64,000 nucleotides of DNA from Clarkia xantiana subsp. parviflora (GCA_036873135.1 JAPTYO010000020.1:1170081-1234080), one strand, 5' to 3'; positions 23,638 to 36,561 are shown, counted from the stretch's first letter. Translations and numbers: made by a program. Notes: generated by a model from the letters alone, not told the origin.

Positions 23638-24052
23638 GCATCCACACAAATTTTATTTTTTAAAGTTACCATATAGACAAATATATACACTTAAAGTAAC
23701 AAGTAAAGTTAAAACATAACATAAATAATATTTATTCTTCAATAATTTTAATTAATTGTATTCGTTAAATATATTTGATCATTAATTTTTTCAATAACTA
23801 TCAATAAGATATTAGCATTAATTATAAAATAAATAAATTTTTAATTAAAAATTGGTTATGTAATACATAGTATGTTCTTAAATTTAAGGAATAAATTATA
23901 TAAAAATAGGTAAGTCCCACTTTCAATGAATACTATGTAAAATCATTGTAACAGTTTTTATACACTTTACATAAAAAAGAATATTTGAGTAATACCACAT
24001 TTAAGTAAAACCACATTAAAGTAAAACACTATGTAATACCACTATTTACGCT
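23638..24052. mobile_element. MITE-like repeat (GCATCCAC...GTGGATGC family), copy 1
   Basis: The interior aligns by eye with 30635-30981: AAATAATATTTA, CGTTAAATATATTT, AATAAGATATTAGCATTAATTAT and ACTATGTAAAATCATTGTAACA blocks occur in the same order. The ends resemble GAGCATCCACAATGG, seen in many plant hAT-type MITEs. No target duplication is evident. Confidence 0.6.
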
Positions 24053-24531
24053 CTAAATTCTAACGTTTAGTAAAGGAACTTTCAAGCTTTTGCAGTTGTA
24101 TCTTTCTAGCTTTTGCCATCAAAATATCACACAAAGCTACAACATCATGCAATCCACCTAACAACCAATATAGATGTGCATCCAACAAGATTGAAAAAAG
24201 ACTTACCACCAATATGCAACTTGATGCGCCATTACCTTACCCGATGTGAAAGTCGAATATCATTCTGTCCATGTCTAATCAACAATACATCAGAATCAAG
24301 CAAAGCTCGAAACACTTTCCAGCACCTAATGATACATCTCGGATACCCGAACAAGTGAAGATATAAAAAGGCTGAAACGAATAAACTATATAACTCGGCA
24401 TGCTGAATCTTCAACCCAACAAAGTACCATTTCTCGGATTAGCTGATTCGTTGGACAAAATGAATCATATAATATACAAGTACATCGCACCAAAACTCCT
24501 TACCCGTATGATAATGGCTTTTCCGTGTTTA

Positions 24532-27435
24532 TCAGGGTCGAACCACACCAGATACCCATGGAACTATCAATGGCGCTCTGGGATGCGAATTTCTGTACGA
24601 CTCTGAATATTTGTCCTTAAAATTCAGTTTAGGCTGCTCTGCCTGCATTTTCCCAATGCAAAGCATATAAAAACACACACACACATATGTATATATATAT
24701 ACACACACATTTATATGATACAAAAGAATATGAAATCGGTCCAATAATGAAAGAAACAAGGGAGGGTTCTTACGTGTTTGAGCCAACACTCTTGATGCTT
24801 GTGTTCGTATATGTCGGGAGAATAACAACCTGTAATAGACGGGCAATAAACCCAAATGTTGCATTTCTTTTCTCCAGGTCTAGCGTACTTAGCGTGGTCC
24901 AAACAAGCTTGGCAACATTCTGCTGCACTTTCTTTATGATGGGTTAGCCCCCATCTTACAGCTGCTCCATCATAGTCTGTGTGAAGTTCAGTACCACATT
25001 GTGGTGGAGGCGGTCTCCCTGCTAGAATCTCTTCTTCTGCAAATCACAAATCCAAAATTTTAGGGTGGTCTTTTAAGGATTGTCAAATTAAACAAGGGTT
25101 AATAAACCATAACAATTAACATAATAAACTTTTATGCCTATTCTATTTTTCATACTGAACTTCACATTGTAAAAGTCCAGTATGCATGCAATAAAGTGTA
25201 CTTAAGAGATCAAATAGTTATAATGCAATCAGTGTGGTAGCAACAAAACGAATGTTACCAGGTTCTTCTACGCCCTCTGGTTTATCATCGTGTTCTTTAT
25301 GGATGACTTCACTTGGTATCCAGAGCCCAATCTCTTCTTGCAGGACACGCCAGTTAGAACCTAAGGCTTTCCGTAGCAAGCCTGCAGCCGTTCAAATTGG
25401 ACAACTATCTCAATTAACAAGCATATCGCATAAGAACTACCATTAGCATAATAAATGTTGCGAGTTAAGAAAACATACCAGCCTCCTCGGGCAGGAAAAT
25501 AGAACTTGAATGTTTAACAGTCATGTTTCCACTAGTTAGTTGTTCAGCCTCCCTTAATTTTTCCTGACGCCAACTTTCAACTGCTTCTGTTCACCACCAA
25601 TTCATAGTTGAGAATTAACTAGACAAAATTTAGACGGAACAAGAAACAAAAAGAGAATAGGAGAAGAGTCCAAAAAGAATTTTCTGCAAACTGAAAGGTA
25701 TAGATAAAAACATGTTTTGATCATCTTGGAAAAGATCTAAATGAAGGAACACCAAATCCTTTACTAACTTTACCACCAGCATCTGATTGAATAAGTGTAG
25801 TTTAGGTCAGCAACTGTAAACCGTAATTCCCAATGTTGATTTGTAGACAAATTGCTAGCACTAAACTGATCATGTCGCAATTTTGGGCATGCAGCCATAG
25901 CATGGAACAGGCAATCTATCAGGTTGATATCTCATCTTCAAAAAAGTAAATGGATAAGGGAAATTAAGAGAATAGCCAATTTTCTATGAAACTGAAAGAG
26001 GTCAGTATATGCAATAGAACTCTGAGTGAAGTTACTCAAAATCTGAAAGGTTTTGGTCAATAACTCTGTTGAAAGATAGCATTAAGTACCACTAAAGCAA
26101 GAAGCTACTTGTAGGAAAGTGCCAATTTAACTTCTACTATGTGTAAAGAAAGATATTCAAAAGCCCAAAACTGCTAATCTTTGTGTAACATCCATGACCA
26201 TAAGCAAACAACAAAATTAACACCAAATTAGGCATTTTCTGGGATTAAATTGATTGGAGATAGTGATGCAACCATCCAAAACACCAAAACCAGCATAATT
26301 GAGGTCAATATGGACCCTTGGAGTTAAATAAGAGCAGAATCTAATATACTACTTCTCCAACATCGTTAGGAGTTATGAAATACTTCTGAATGTCGACATC
26401 TGAAAACCTATAGATCTCATCTAGTTAAAGATGAAAAGTTACTGATGTAGTCGTGTCTAGGAAAATGCAAGAAACTTATGGCACAATTATATGCTCTTAA
26501 AAAAAACCTCAGTGAATAAACGTTAATAATTCTTAGGAAATAATCTTAAAGGAACATTTTGTAACTGTAATATCCCATCTCCAAAGCTTTGAATGCATAT
26601 CCAATTATTAGGTATCACTATCAACTAGAAATAGGCTTTCAAATTTCACAGCTTCAGATACACAATACAACTGAAGAATTACAAAATCTGGCAACTCTTT
26701 CTTGCAGTCAAAATGCAAAATCTTCTCCAGTGTAGAAACTAAACTGACAAAACTCTGAAGTTAAATTCCAGTGTGTATGGCATGGTGGAAAATCAGATCG
26801 AGTGTCACTGACCTTGTTGAATAGTGACATTCCTTTCGCCATTTAGACTTTTCAATCTCTTCAAAATCTCCTCTGCAATCTTCTGTTTCAGAGTTTGCGG
26901 TAACTCAACAATTTCTTCACTATATAGCTGCTTCTTCAGCTTATTTACCTGTAGAAGGCAATAGAAGAGATACTTCAGATAAAGACTTTCTTTTCCAATT
27001 GAAATTTTATAGGAACCCAATCCAATCAATGCAAACAGTACAGTACAGTAGCAGGTGCGCATATTTGAATCATACTCAACTCAACGTCCATAAATGGCAA
27101 TTACCAGTTCAAACAGCTGAATCGGTTCAGCAGCTTTACGAATCCGTATAGATTCCTCCATTTTCCTAATCTGATCAGAGCTATACTTAGCAACTGCAAG
27201 CCAAACAAGGATACTTAGATTCCGCCAGAAGATCATAATCAAGAAATCACGAACTGATAAAGAAAAAAGAAGAGTTACCATTTTGAGAGTCGTTGGAGTA
27301 GATGTAAAGAGAACCGTAGATGGAGTGGAGAACATAGAGAGCAACGACAATGTTGATGGAGCAGACGACGAGCGTCGTTCTCTTGTACGAACACCCTAGC
27401 TTCCCCCTCCCGTGATTCGTCCAATCCCTCGCCAT
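24532..27435 (-). CDS. Type II membrane protein with a cysteine-rich C-terminal domain, function unknown
   Basis: Seven exons on the minus strand: 27435-27279, 27193-27105, 26948-26813, 25586-25479, 25381-25259, 25036-24774 and 24642-24532. All junctions are GT-AG, phase is kept, and the product has 328 residues. A short basic N-terminus is followed by one hydrophobic segment (about residues 21-45), then a charged, probably helical region (about 55-130), a linker, and a conserved C-terminal domain (about 205-328). The C-terminal domain has eight cysteines within about 80 residues (ECCQACLD, KCNIWVYC, GCYSPD, ECWLKH) and a conserved PLIVPWVSGVV ending. An even cysteine count behind one membrane anchor suggests a disulphide-bonded lumenal or extracellular domain, possibly PAN/Apple-like; this is inference. 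I recall close homologues across plants annotated only as uncharacterised. A TGGGCC motif lies at 27889-27894 upstream. Confidence 0.85.
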
Positions 27436-28164
27436 AATCTATGATCTCAAGCTTCATCCCACCACTACCATACTCCACTCTATATGTATCAATCCTCCTC
27501 TCCGACAAGAAACCGGGAGACGCGACTGGACCAAACTCTACAGATTCGGTATTTTCCTCGTCTGGTCAGATCGATCTGCAGATCGCCGCATCAAAATGTG
27601 GAGACCTCTCGGGTGTTGCTTCGTCTTCTTGCTTGGTTGCCTCCGTATTTCAGTTTACCCAAAGAGAAAAAACTTTACCTTCTGTTGATTTTCTAATCCA
27701 AAGTAACTGGAGAGAGAGTAACGGGGAGAAGCGTAGCGCGCTATTAATAATAATCTAATAGATTTTTTTCATTTTGGTCCTTCAACTTCTGCAGTTAATA
27801 AGATGATACTCAATATTAGTTATACTGTTATAGTTTCATGTAGAACTAGATTCATTGGACCTGAACAACATTCATTATTGGGCCAGAGCCCAACATTATA
27901 TGAATCTCACCACTCACCAGTATTCAGCAAATGAACTTTATTCAAAAATCATATTTCGGTCCAAATAACAACTCTCTTCATAATTGCTTTTGTTTCTATA
28001 ATTGCTTTTGTAGTCTAATTTTTAGTCGTTAGATTATGCATATTCAGATCCGTGCAACAAGTTCAAATTTAATTAAGCTTCTCTTATTAAATTTAATTCA
28101 TTCTCTCACATAATTTAACAGTTACAAATTCAACCGATTTTGTGCATAGATTATCACGGTTTTA

Positions 28165-28810
28165 TCCACCCTTACTTATGGGTGTCAACGGGTACCCGCA
28201 GCCCTGATTTTTACCCCGTCAATTCGCCACCCGTGGATTATGCGACGGGTCCAGATCTAGCGATACCCATCCCGCACATGTGTAATAAGGGTAATTTATA
28301 TTTTGAGTTAAATTTGTAATGTGATTGTATTTGGAAATGACAAATATAGAGTTTAGGATTAGTAATAATTGATTATTTTTCTCGTGATGCGGCCCGCCTG
28401 CCCGTCCTGCGAGATGTATGGGACATGTACAGGTTAAACATAATAGGCTTCAGCCACATTTTAATGGGAGGTAACAATTTTCGTTTAAAACGACGTCACC
28501 AAGAGTCGATCCCGTGAGCTCTGATACTATTATAAAGTAAAATTTGCGTCTTACCAACGTGTGTGTTCGTGTCGTGCTAGCTTCGTGTCGTGTTCTGGTG
28601 GTCAATCTAAACCCAACTCAACACGGCCCAACATGAAAAACCTAGAATAAATTGAATAAAAAATCAAATATAAAAATTTTTAAACTAAAATTTTAAAATT
28701 ATCGTACTATATCGTGCTACCGTGTCGTGCCGTATTATCAATATTAAACTCAAATCCGCAATTTTCGTGTCATGTTCGTTCGTGCGGGCTCAAATTGCTA
28801 GCCCTGGAGG
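28165..28810. repeat. GGGTGTCAACGGG...GTGTCGTG repeat block
   Basis: The block begins near ATGGGTGTCAACGGGTACCC and ends near GGCTCAAATTGCTAGCCCT. It contains patches rich in CGGG/CCCG and in CGTGTCGTG, the style of dispersed plant repeats with fast-diverging ends. Boundaries and class are uncertain; two different repeats may be juxtaposed. Confidence 0.4.
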
Positions 28811-29820
28811 AAAAAGAAAAACTGACACTGGCCTGAGCCAAGCCAAAAGCTGACTGGCGCCGGGAATTGAGGCACCACTAGTCCAGTTGGATGTCTCTGT
28901 AAATAGGCCACTGTCTGATAATAAGTGGGTCCGCCCCCTGGCTTTCACCCTGATATATTCCCCATACTATAATAATTAATAAAACATTATTATTATTTGG
29001 AAAAAATAAAACATTTTTATTATTATTATTAGTCAAATAATAACCAAATCTAAAACAAACAAAAAAAAACTACTAAAATTTACTTAAATAATTTATGAGC
29101 CCTTTCCTTTGTAAAAACAATGTATGACCTGCGCTTCAATTTTGCTGAAATTATGGTTCAGCATGTAAGTTATTAATTAAGAGGTTTAAATTCTACTGAA
29201 TTTATGGAATTTAAAAATATTTAAGATCATCACTAAACTCATTATGGATTGACCATATTAGAGTAGATAATAATTTAGATTTAGAGCAATCATAATATAT
29301 GTGATCCAAAAATCACACAACAAAAACTTAAAACAAATGGATTACAATCACTTTATCACTATCCGAATAAATATGAACTGGTTTAAATAAAGAACAAATG
29401 TAATACATATGCATTCTTTGTGATTAACCCTAAAAATGCAACTATATATTGCCGTTCTCTCATAATCGAATTAGATATATAATATAATATATAAATAATA
29501 AAAAATGATGTGGACAAGAAACCATAAATTGTTAGTGTTTGTTTGTACTATTATTAGTTAGTTTTTTTTTTTTTTTTGGCCATGCTTGACTATTGAAGAA
29601 GTCACATGCGGTGGCAGTTAGGCCCTCCACGTTCTACATTTCCTACATTAATTAATTAATTAATTAGCTCCATAGTTGGGCCTCAAGAATCAAAGCAACT
29701 CCACGCGTTTATGACCAACTTAATTATCAGCTGCTTGATTGTACTGCTTAATAAAATCTAATTATGATTTGGTTCACCACATTTCATTCTTTTATTTATT
29801 CTTCACTACCATTTTGATTA

Positions 29821-30353
29821 GGGTTAATAACTAAAAAACTGTCCAAGGTTTACCCTATGTTAAAATTAGGTGTCTGAAGTTTGAAATGTTAAAATTGACT
29901 GTCCCAAGTTTCATTTTTGTTAAAATTTGGTGTCTTTGTGCGTCTTTTCATCTTCATTCTATCATTTTCATCAACCCACCAACCCACTCATAATCCATCA
30001 CTCTTTACTTTTTACAAAATCGTCAAATTTCACCTAAAAACTGAATATTAAAAAAAAAGTTTCTAGAAGAGTGGTGTAGAGCAATTTTGTAAGGACAATA
30101 GAGCGAGATTTACTTGCCCGGATGTGACCAACTTTTTAGGTGACGGTCCCGGCAAGATGACGAGAAGGGAGTGTGTATGAGAGTTCGAATTTGACAGACT
30201 GTTTCGTCAGAATTGACTTCTCTAAAGTAATCACACCGAGACACCAAATTTCAATAAAAATGAAACTTGGAACAATCCATTTTAACATTTCAAACTTCAG
30301 ACACCTAATTTTAATATAGGGTAAACCTTAGACGGTTTTTTAGTTATTAACCC
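29821..30353. mobile_element. Mutator-type MITE with exact 9-bp target duplication
   Basis: The left end GGGTTAATAACTAAAAAACT is matched by the reversed right end over more than 100 bp (both arms carry GGTTTACCCTAT, GGTGTCTGAAGTTTGAAATG and CAAGTTTCATTTTT). TTTTGATTA occurs exactly on both sides (29812-29820 and 30354-30362). No ORF. Confidence 0.92.
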
Positions 30354-30634
30354 TTTTGATTAATATGATGCACGTTTTGACTTCACAATATGAGAAGTTC
30401 AAATTTCAGTCACAATGGCAAAGATCGTCGTAATATTTACTAATATTCAGGGTATTTCTTATTTCTCTCATTTGGACCATATGATTTGTCGATTGTATAT
30501 CAAATTTTCTTAGCTTAGATGCTCACTAATTAATAGGTAGGTTCATAATAATAAATAATAAACATATATATATATAGGCATCATCTAGCTAAACGTGAAT
30601 TGTTATGAATTTGTTCCGGACTAGCATAGTTTAT

Positions 30635-30981
30635 AGCATTCACAATGATTTTACATAATTGTATTATTTAAACTTGTCACGTATACATTTATGTACACTT
30701 TAAATAATACATATAGTTAAGATACACATAAATAATATTTACTCTCTAATCGTTTTGCTTAACTATATTCATTAAATATATTTTATTATTAAATTTTTCA
30801 ACAACCACCAGTAAGATATCAACATTAATTATACAAATAATTAATTTAATATAAAAAATTTGGTTATTAACTTTTAAGGAATGCTATGTAAAACTATTGT
30901 AACACGTTTTTATTCACTTTATACAAAATATATGTTTAAATCATATTAAAGTAATACTATGTAATACCATTGTGGATGCTC
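30635..30981. mobile_element. MITE-like repeat (GCATCCAC...GTGGATGC family), copy 2
   Basis: The left end GCATTCACAATGATTTTACA and the reversed right end GAGCATCCACAATGGTATTA are similar, and the interior matches 23638-24052. No coding capacity. A target duplication could not be recognised. Confidence 0.65.
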
Positions 30982-31894
30982 TAAACCTCTATTAATATTC
31001 TAGAGGTTTCGGTTGGAGAATTAATCACTTAATGTGGGTTTGTGCATATGAAACAAAGATGCATTCTCATATTTTCACTTTGTCCCAAACCGAGTATATA
31101 GCTAGCAAGTTGCTAGTTATATAGTGGAAAGCATCTTAAATTGGTAATTAATTCCTAGATAGATGACTCTCTCTTTATGCGCCTGTGCAGGGGTGCAAAT
31201 CACCGGATCCGAAAACACACCATGGCAGGTTTGGCTTGTGTTTAGCCTGAAAAGCCTACCTCGTAAGAGCCTGACTTTTGCTAAACGGAATTTGTGTATA
31301 TTTGGTATATGGCTCAATCCGCCCTTAATATATGGATGGTATTCCAATTGCGAAATGAGTTTAGTGCTACGAAGTGCTTCAGTTTTATAGCTACCACTGC
31401 TTTCTCTTATTAATTTCCTCTGATTCTCACATTCTTGTTCGAGTTCAGGTACTTTTCGGTTCGGTTGAACGAATCGTGTGTCAACGACACTGTTGTATCT
31501 TGGGAGGTGATCGCCCCTTTGATAAACATAACCTGAAGGTGAGGTGGGTCGAAATTGTCTTAAGGAGATCGTGATCCGCACAGGTCTCAGTTAAAAACTC
31601 GTCTTTCCCATTTGGTTGACATGTCGCAATTTCGATTTTTCATACACATACAGATTACTCGTTAATTGTATGCTGATTACAAAATAATAATCAATTGGAC
31701 TTTTGTCTTACATATTTCAGAATTTTTCAAATTTACCATGCGTCTTCCAACAATTTCAACTTCAAGTATTTTTACCAAAAAAAAAACTTAAGTATAACCA
31801 TCTTATCGTATTTACCTACTTCTACATGGTTCCCAAGTCTACTTTACTTTTTCGGGAGTGTTTCTTTTTATTTATTTGTGAGCGTCTTTTTGTG

Positions 31895-32345
31895 GGTTAA
31901 TAACCAAATTACTACCTGAATTTTGACGAATTTACAAATCGCTTCATGAATTTTATTTTATTTTAAAAAATGGTTATCCGAACTTTCAATTTCCGAGCAA
32001 ATTGTTATATCTGTTTTAGTTTCAGTCAAATTGGAAAAAAAATTAAGCATGTTTCAGTTACGTGGAGTATTTTCATGTGTACACATGTCGAATTCAGATA
32101 TAAAATAAAATAATTGTAACAAAATACACTTAATTTGATGCTTAATTGAAAAGTATTGTTCGGATTGGGAGAAAATTCAGTTAAGCATTCAATAAAAAGT
32201 ATTATTTTTAATACTTTCAAATTATTTTTTAAATCATACTGGGTACACATGAAAATACTCAACATGGTGGAAACATTATCGTTTTTTGTCCAATTTGACG
32301 GGAATTGAACCAGATTTAGCAATTTGTTTGAAAATTGAAAGATAA
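31895..32345. mobile_element. Imperfect foldback element
   Basis: An inner dyad is clear: GTGGAGTATTTTCATGTGTA near 32060 is mirrored by GTACACATGAAAATACTCAA near 32242. Weaker inverted similarity extends outwards (GTTAATAACCAAATTA at the left). No target duplication was confirmed. Confidence 0.5.
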
Positions 32346-32828
32346 TATTAACATTTTAATAAAAAGATAATTGTGTATGTACAAAACTATCTTAAAAATG
32401 TAACGACATACATATATAAACAATTATATTTTTATTATTAAAATTAAAATGTTCAATTACTTGGACTTGAAGTTGATATTAAAACATCATCCGTATTTTG
32501 GATATAAATATTAAATTATAATTATAAATTTACAATCGATATAAATTAGTTGGCCAAAAAAAAATCGATATAAATTAGATCGAACCAAAGTCACCGAGTG
32601 TTGACAACTTCAACTGTCAAACAAACAAGAAAGCGGCCCGGATCCTGAAAACGGCGTGAAAAGCCGAGCGAGGGAACGAAACGGCACCGTTAGGATTCCC
32701 GCCACGTCAGAAAAAAGAAAATCCGGAAAGAAAAAGAAAGCAGCACGATGACTCTGAGGCGACAGCTCCAAATTGTGCTGCTCTCTTCTGCAATTGGACT
32801 CTTTCTTCTTTCTCTCTCTCTTTCTATA

Positions 32829-32921
32829 ATGGAATTTCTGGAGGATGCCGGGATCCGCGTTTTTCGATCACTGCAAAACCGAATCTATTCCGCGCCTTCC
32901 TCACTCCTCTTTCGCGCGTAA
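32829..32921 (+). CDS. Upstream ORF (30 aa) in the PP2C leader
   Basis: ATG at 32829 opens a 30-codon frame that ends with TAA at 32919-32921, about 455 bp before the main start at 33377. It lies in the region expected to be the PP2C 5' leader, after a CT-rich stretch and in front of another CTCTCT run. If transcribed, it could reduce translation of the main frame. No homologue is recognised, so a peptide function is not claimed. Confidence 0.35.
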   Translation: MEFLEDAGIRVFRSLQNRIYSAPSSLLFRA

Positions 32922-33376
32922 TCTCCATTGCTCTCACACTGTAATTCATCTCCTCTCTCTCTCTCTCCCCTGCTCGGATTCCTTATTTTACTTCAGATAT
33001 TTCGATTTCGACTAACGTGTTCATCGTTACTGCTCTTGCCGTTTATTTATGATGATTCAATCCGAGTTTCTGATAGATTTTGATGTATTGTGATGTTTCG
33101 TTGTGTTCTGGTATAAATTTCAGTAAAAATTGACCACGGAATCGTGTTGATTACTTCTGGTTATGTATTCGGAGTTGATGTCTGAGATCTTGATGGTATC
33201 CTCTTTTTTACTGTCACCTGCATTAATCGGAATCTGCCAATCGATCGTGAAGAAGTTTCTTCGATGAAGTGTTTGATTGTCTTATGTGCTGGTTCAGGTT
33301 TCCTTCTGATTTCAAGCAAATGGAGGATTAGATTCTGAGGATTTCATTACCTTTGGAAAGACAATCAGATAGAGAA

Positions 33377-36300
33377 ATGAGGTCGAGAACTGAACACCAG
33401 ACTGTGCCATTGTCAGTTCTGCTGAAGCGAGAGGTTGCCAGTGAGAAGATCGATAAGCCAGAGATCACACACGGACAAGCCAGTCAAAGCAAGAAGGGGG
33501 AGGACTTCACTTTGCTTAAGACAGGGTGCCAGAGAGCGGTTGGTAATGGTGTCATGACATATTCTGTTTTTGGTGTATGTCTTCCTTCACTTTTCACCTT
33601 TCATTAACTGTGCTTCTTTGTTAGTTTTTATCTTCATTATGGTAGAAGATTGTCTTTTCATGTTCATGCTACTACTTGGGGCATGTGTTATGGTGCAATT
33701 AAGATGATGTCGAGAGAGAACTCTAATATGCATTTACAGACCCTACTATTGAAATGAGACAGATCGTCTGCAATTTCTCTATTTCTGTTTGGTGTTAAAT
33801 GTTACTGAAGTAGTGTTGTTAGTGAGCATGACTTTTGTGCCTATAATTTTTGCTACTATCCTGGATGGGCATAAGGAATACATAGATGTCATCTATTTTA
33901 TATACAGCTGACTAAATACGATCATTTTTTTACTGTTGATGAACCAATCAGATAAAGATATTTGTCATGTCCCTACGATAACACCTTCATCAGTTTAGTT
34001 CCTTCATTTTAACTTTTTGGAGCTTTAACCTGTCAGGACAGGCGCTAACCACAGCTCTGCATGTATTATGCTTTTGGATTACTCTATCAATGATTTCATT
34101 ATGGTCCTTGTCACTCATTTGCAGTTATTTGACGGGCACAACGGATCTGCAGCAGCCATATATTCTAAAGAGAATCTTCTCAACAACGTTCTTTCTGCTA
34201 TTCCTTCAGATCTTAATAGAGATGAATGGGTGGCTGTGTTGCCAAGGGCACTGGTAGCAGGATTTGTTAAAACAGATAAAGATTTCCAAGAAAAAGGTAG
34301 AGATCTCAACTACGTCTTATCAAGTCTTCTGCATATGATTGAAAAAAAAAATCCTATTAATACTTCTTTTTTTTGGCCAAAGGCTTCTCTCCAATTGAAA
34401 TGCAATTTTTTTTGGCGAATTAGATGATCTGGATCTTATCCTGGTACCTTGTCTGATATATGTGATAAAAAAGAAAAAAAGATAGGTTTGTTGTCGTTAT
34501 AAAAGGCATGTTACTTATCGACTTTCTGTTTGAAGAATTAATCAATCCGTCTCTTATTTTGCACATAAATATCTCCTTAACTTTCAATTGGTTCCATCAA
34601 ATCTGTCTTCATTTCAGCACAAACATCAGGAACTACTGTTACACTGGTTATAATTGAAGGATGGGTCGTAACTGTTGCTTCAGTTGGTGACTCCCGATGT
34701 ATCCTCGAGTCTGCTGAAGGGACTATCAACTATTTATCAGCAGATCATCGACTTGACTGCAATGAAGAGGAGTAAGTTGCGCAACTTCTGATTTTATGCT
34801 TATGGTTCTTATGTGTAAACTGTTACTATATTGCTACTTAATCATTGCTTTTGTTCTTTCTATTAGGAGAGAACGCATTACCGCAAGTGGTGGTGAGGTG
34901 GGTCGGCTAAATACTGGTGGTGGCGCTGAGGTACTTCCTCACTTCTAGGCCCTTCGGTTATCTCTGGATTGTTTTTATATTGGATGGTCACCTGAAACAG
35001 CAAGTTATTTACTAGTGCAGTATTTGGTTTGAAAAGTCTGGTTAATGTTGAGCTTGTGCAACACTGTCAATGTCTTAGTAATCTGAACATTTGTTTTTAA
35101 GAGTTGATATGGAATGTGATTATTTTTTCTTCAATTCAAGAAAATAGTAGAGCAATAGAGTTTTCTAAAACATGTTGATTTGAAGGGATTCTCATTGATA
35201 AGTGAATGAGGATTCCAATTAGTCTTACTTGAAATTTTGTATTTAATTTAGTTAAACAACGGACCAGCTGATTTAACTTTTGGTGCTCCTTTTCTAGATT
35301 GGTCCATTGAGATGCTGGCCCGGTGGTTTATGTCTTTCTAGGTCTATTGGAGACATGGATGTTGGCGAGTATATTGTTCCAGTTCCTCATGTGAAGCAAG
35401 TGAAGGTTTGTTTGTTTGTTGTTCTTTATGCTATATATACATGTGCTCTTTGTTTAGGTCAAGTTTCTATGCTATTGTGATTCATCCTATGTCTGATAAA
35501 TATTATTGGTCCCTTCAATTTGAAGGGAAGTGGGAATACTTTTGCCTTGTTCTATTTTTGTATTTTGCATGTTGAATCAAGAAAAAACATATGAACTTTG
35601 GTTTATGCAACTCTGTTAAATGAACTGAATTTCTTCTAACTTTATGAATTTATTGTTATTCTGAATTAGTAATATCCGCATAGTGCATAAAATGTCCTAG
35701 TTGTGTTTCAAATTTGTATTTATAGTTGTATCTCCTCTCTTCTTGAATTTCTCAATAAATATCATGATTGTTCTGTTTTGCAGCTTTCTTCTAGCGGTGG
35801 TAGGGTTATTCTCTCAAGTGATGGTGTTTGGGATGCTATAAGTGCAGAGAAGGCCTACGAATGTTGCCGTGGGATGCAGCCAGATGCTGCTGCCGAACAA
35901 ATTGTTAAAGTAATTATTGAACATTATAGCTGGAAAGACGAAATGTTCCTTAAGTAATTTATCTCCATAGAGCACATATTGATCACATGTTCAATCAAAA
36001 TAATGCCTCATTTCTCCTATTCCTTAACAGGAATCAGTGCAATTTAAAGGACTTCGAGATGATACAACATGCATCGTGGTAGACGTGTTGCCACAAGAGA
36101 AGCCTACTGTTTCTGAACTGCCACAAAAGAAGCCAGGGAAGGGGGTTTTTAAGTCCATGTTCCGTAAGAAGCCATCGGAGTCATCATCTCATAAAGAAAA
36201 AGAATATGTTGAACCGATTGTGGTCGAGGAGTTGTACGAGGAAGGGTCCGCAATGCTCTCAGAAAGGTTTGCTTCTTGTTTAGTTAACTTTATGATCTAA

Positions 36301-36561
36301 GAAGAAAGAATAAAACAAGATTTCCATTCAGTTTCTGACTATAAACAAATGCCGGGCAGGTTAAATACGAAGTACCCGCTGTGCAACATGTTTAGGTTGT
36401 TTAAATGTGCAGTCTGTCAAGTCGAGATCAAACCGGGAGAGGGTATATCGATACATGCAGGTCTGTCTAACCCAGGAAGGTTCCGCCCCTTGGATGGCCC
36501 TTTCCTTTGTTTGAGCTGCCAAGAGAAGAAAGAAGCCATGGAAGGAAAAAGACCATCATGA
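33377..36561 (+). CDS. Protein phosphatase 2C, At1g47380 (PP2C 12) type
   Basis: Eight coding exons: 33377-33574, 34125-34296, 34618-34771, 34867-34930, 35298-35405, 35784-35909, 36031-36266 and 36360-36561. They give 419 residues. PP2Cs are Mg/Mn-dependent Ser/Thr phosphatases. Visible motifs in order: GEDFTLL (about 41-47), LFDGHNGSAAA with the metal-binding Asp, TSGTTVTLVII, VASVGDSRC, GGLCLSRSIGD, LSSDGVWDAIS and RDDTTCIVVD, which completes the metal-binding set. After the catalytic domain comes a Lys-rich linker, then a conserved tail with two Cys-x2-Cys pairs (CAVC and CLSC) that may bind zinc (inference). The start is the first in-frame ATG that matches remembered homologues; one in-frame upstream ORF extension lacks an obvious ATG. 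The 5' leader probably contains an intron ending near 33298. A Mutator-type MITE lies 43 bp after the stop, so it may sit in the 3' UTR. Confidence 0.93.

Larger units (their letters stand above)
20521..24531. other. AT-rich repeat region without genes
   Basis: No coding gene is supported. Contents: the Helitron-like element at 20860-21699, (TA)n near 21013-21040, an old imperfect duplication at about 21940-22140, an AATA/AAATA microsatellite near 22217-22282, very AT-rich DNA at about 22680-23640, and the MITE-like repeat at 23638-24052. Confidence 0.6.
27436..32750. other. Long intergenic repeat region
   Basis: No convincing gene. Contents in order: the promoter side of the membrane-protein gene, a repeat block at about 28165-28810 (GGGTGTCAACGGGTACCCGC, later GTGTCGTG-rich sequence), AT-rich spacer, the MITE at 29821-30353, the MITE-like repeat at 30635-30981, unexplained single-copy-looking DNA at 31100-31690 with short overlapping ORFs on both strands, and an imperfect foldback at about 31895-32345. 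Confidence 0.55.

Noticed and set aside
31117..31581. 154-residue minus-strand ORF
   Set aside because: No recognisable motif, low-quality composition and an overlapping plus-strand ORF. It lies in a repeat-rich spacer without splice or promoter support.
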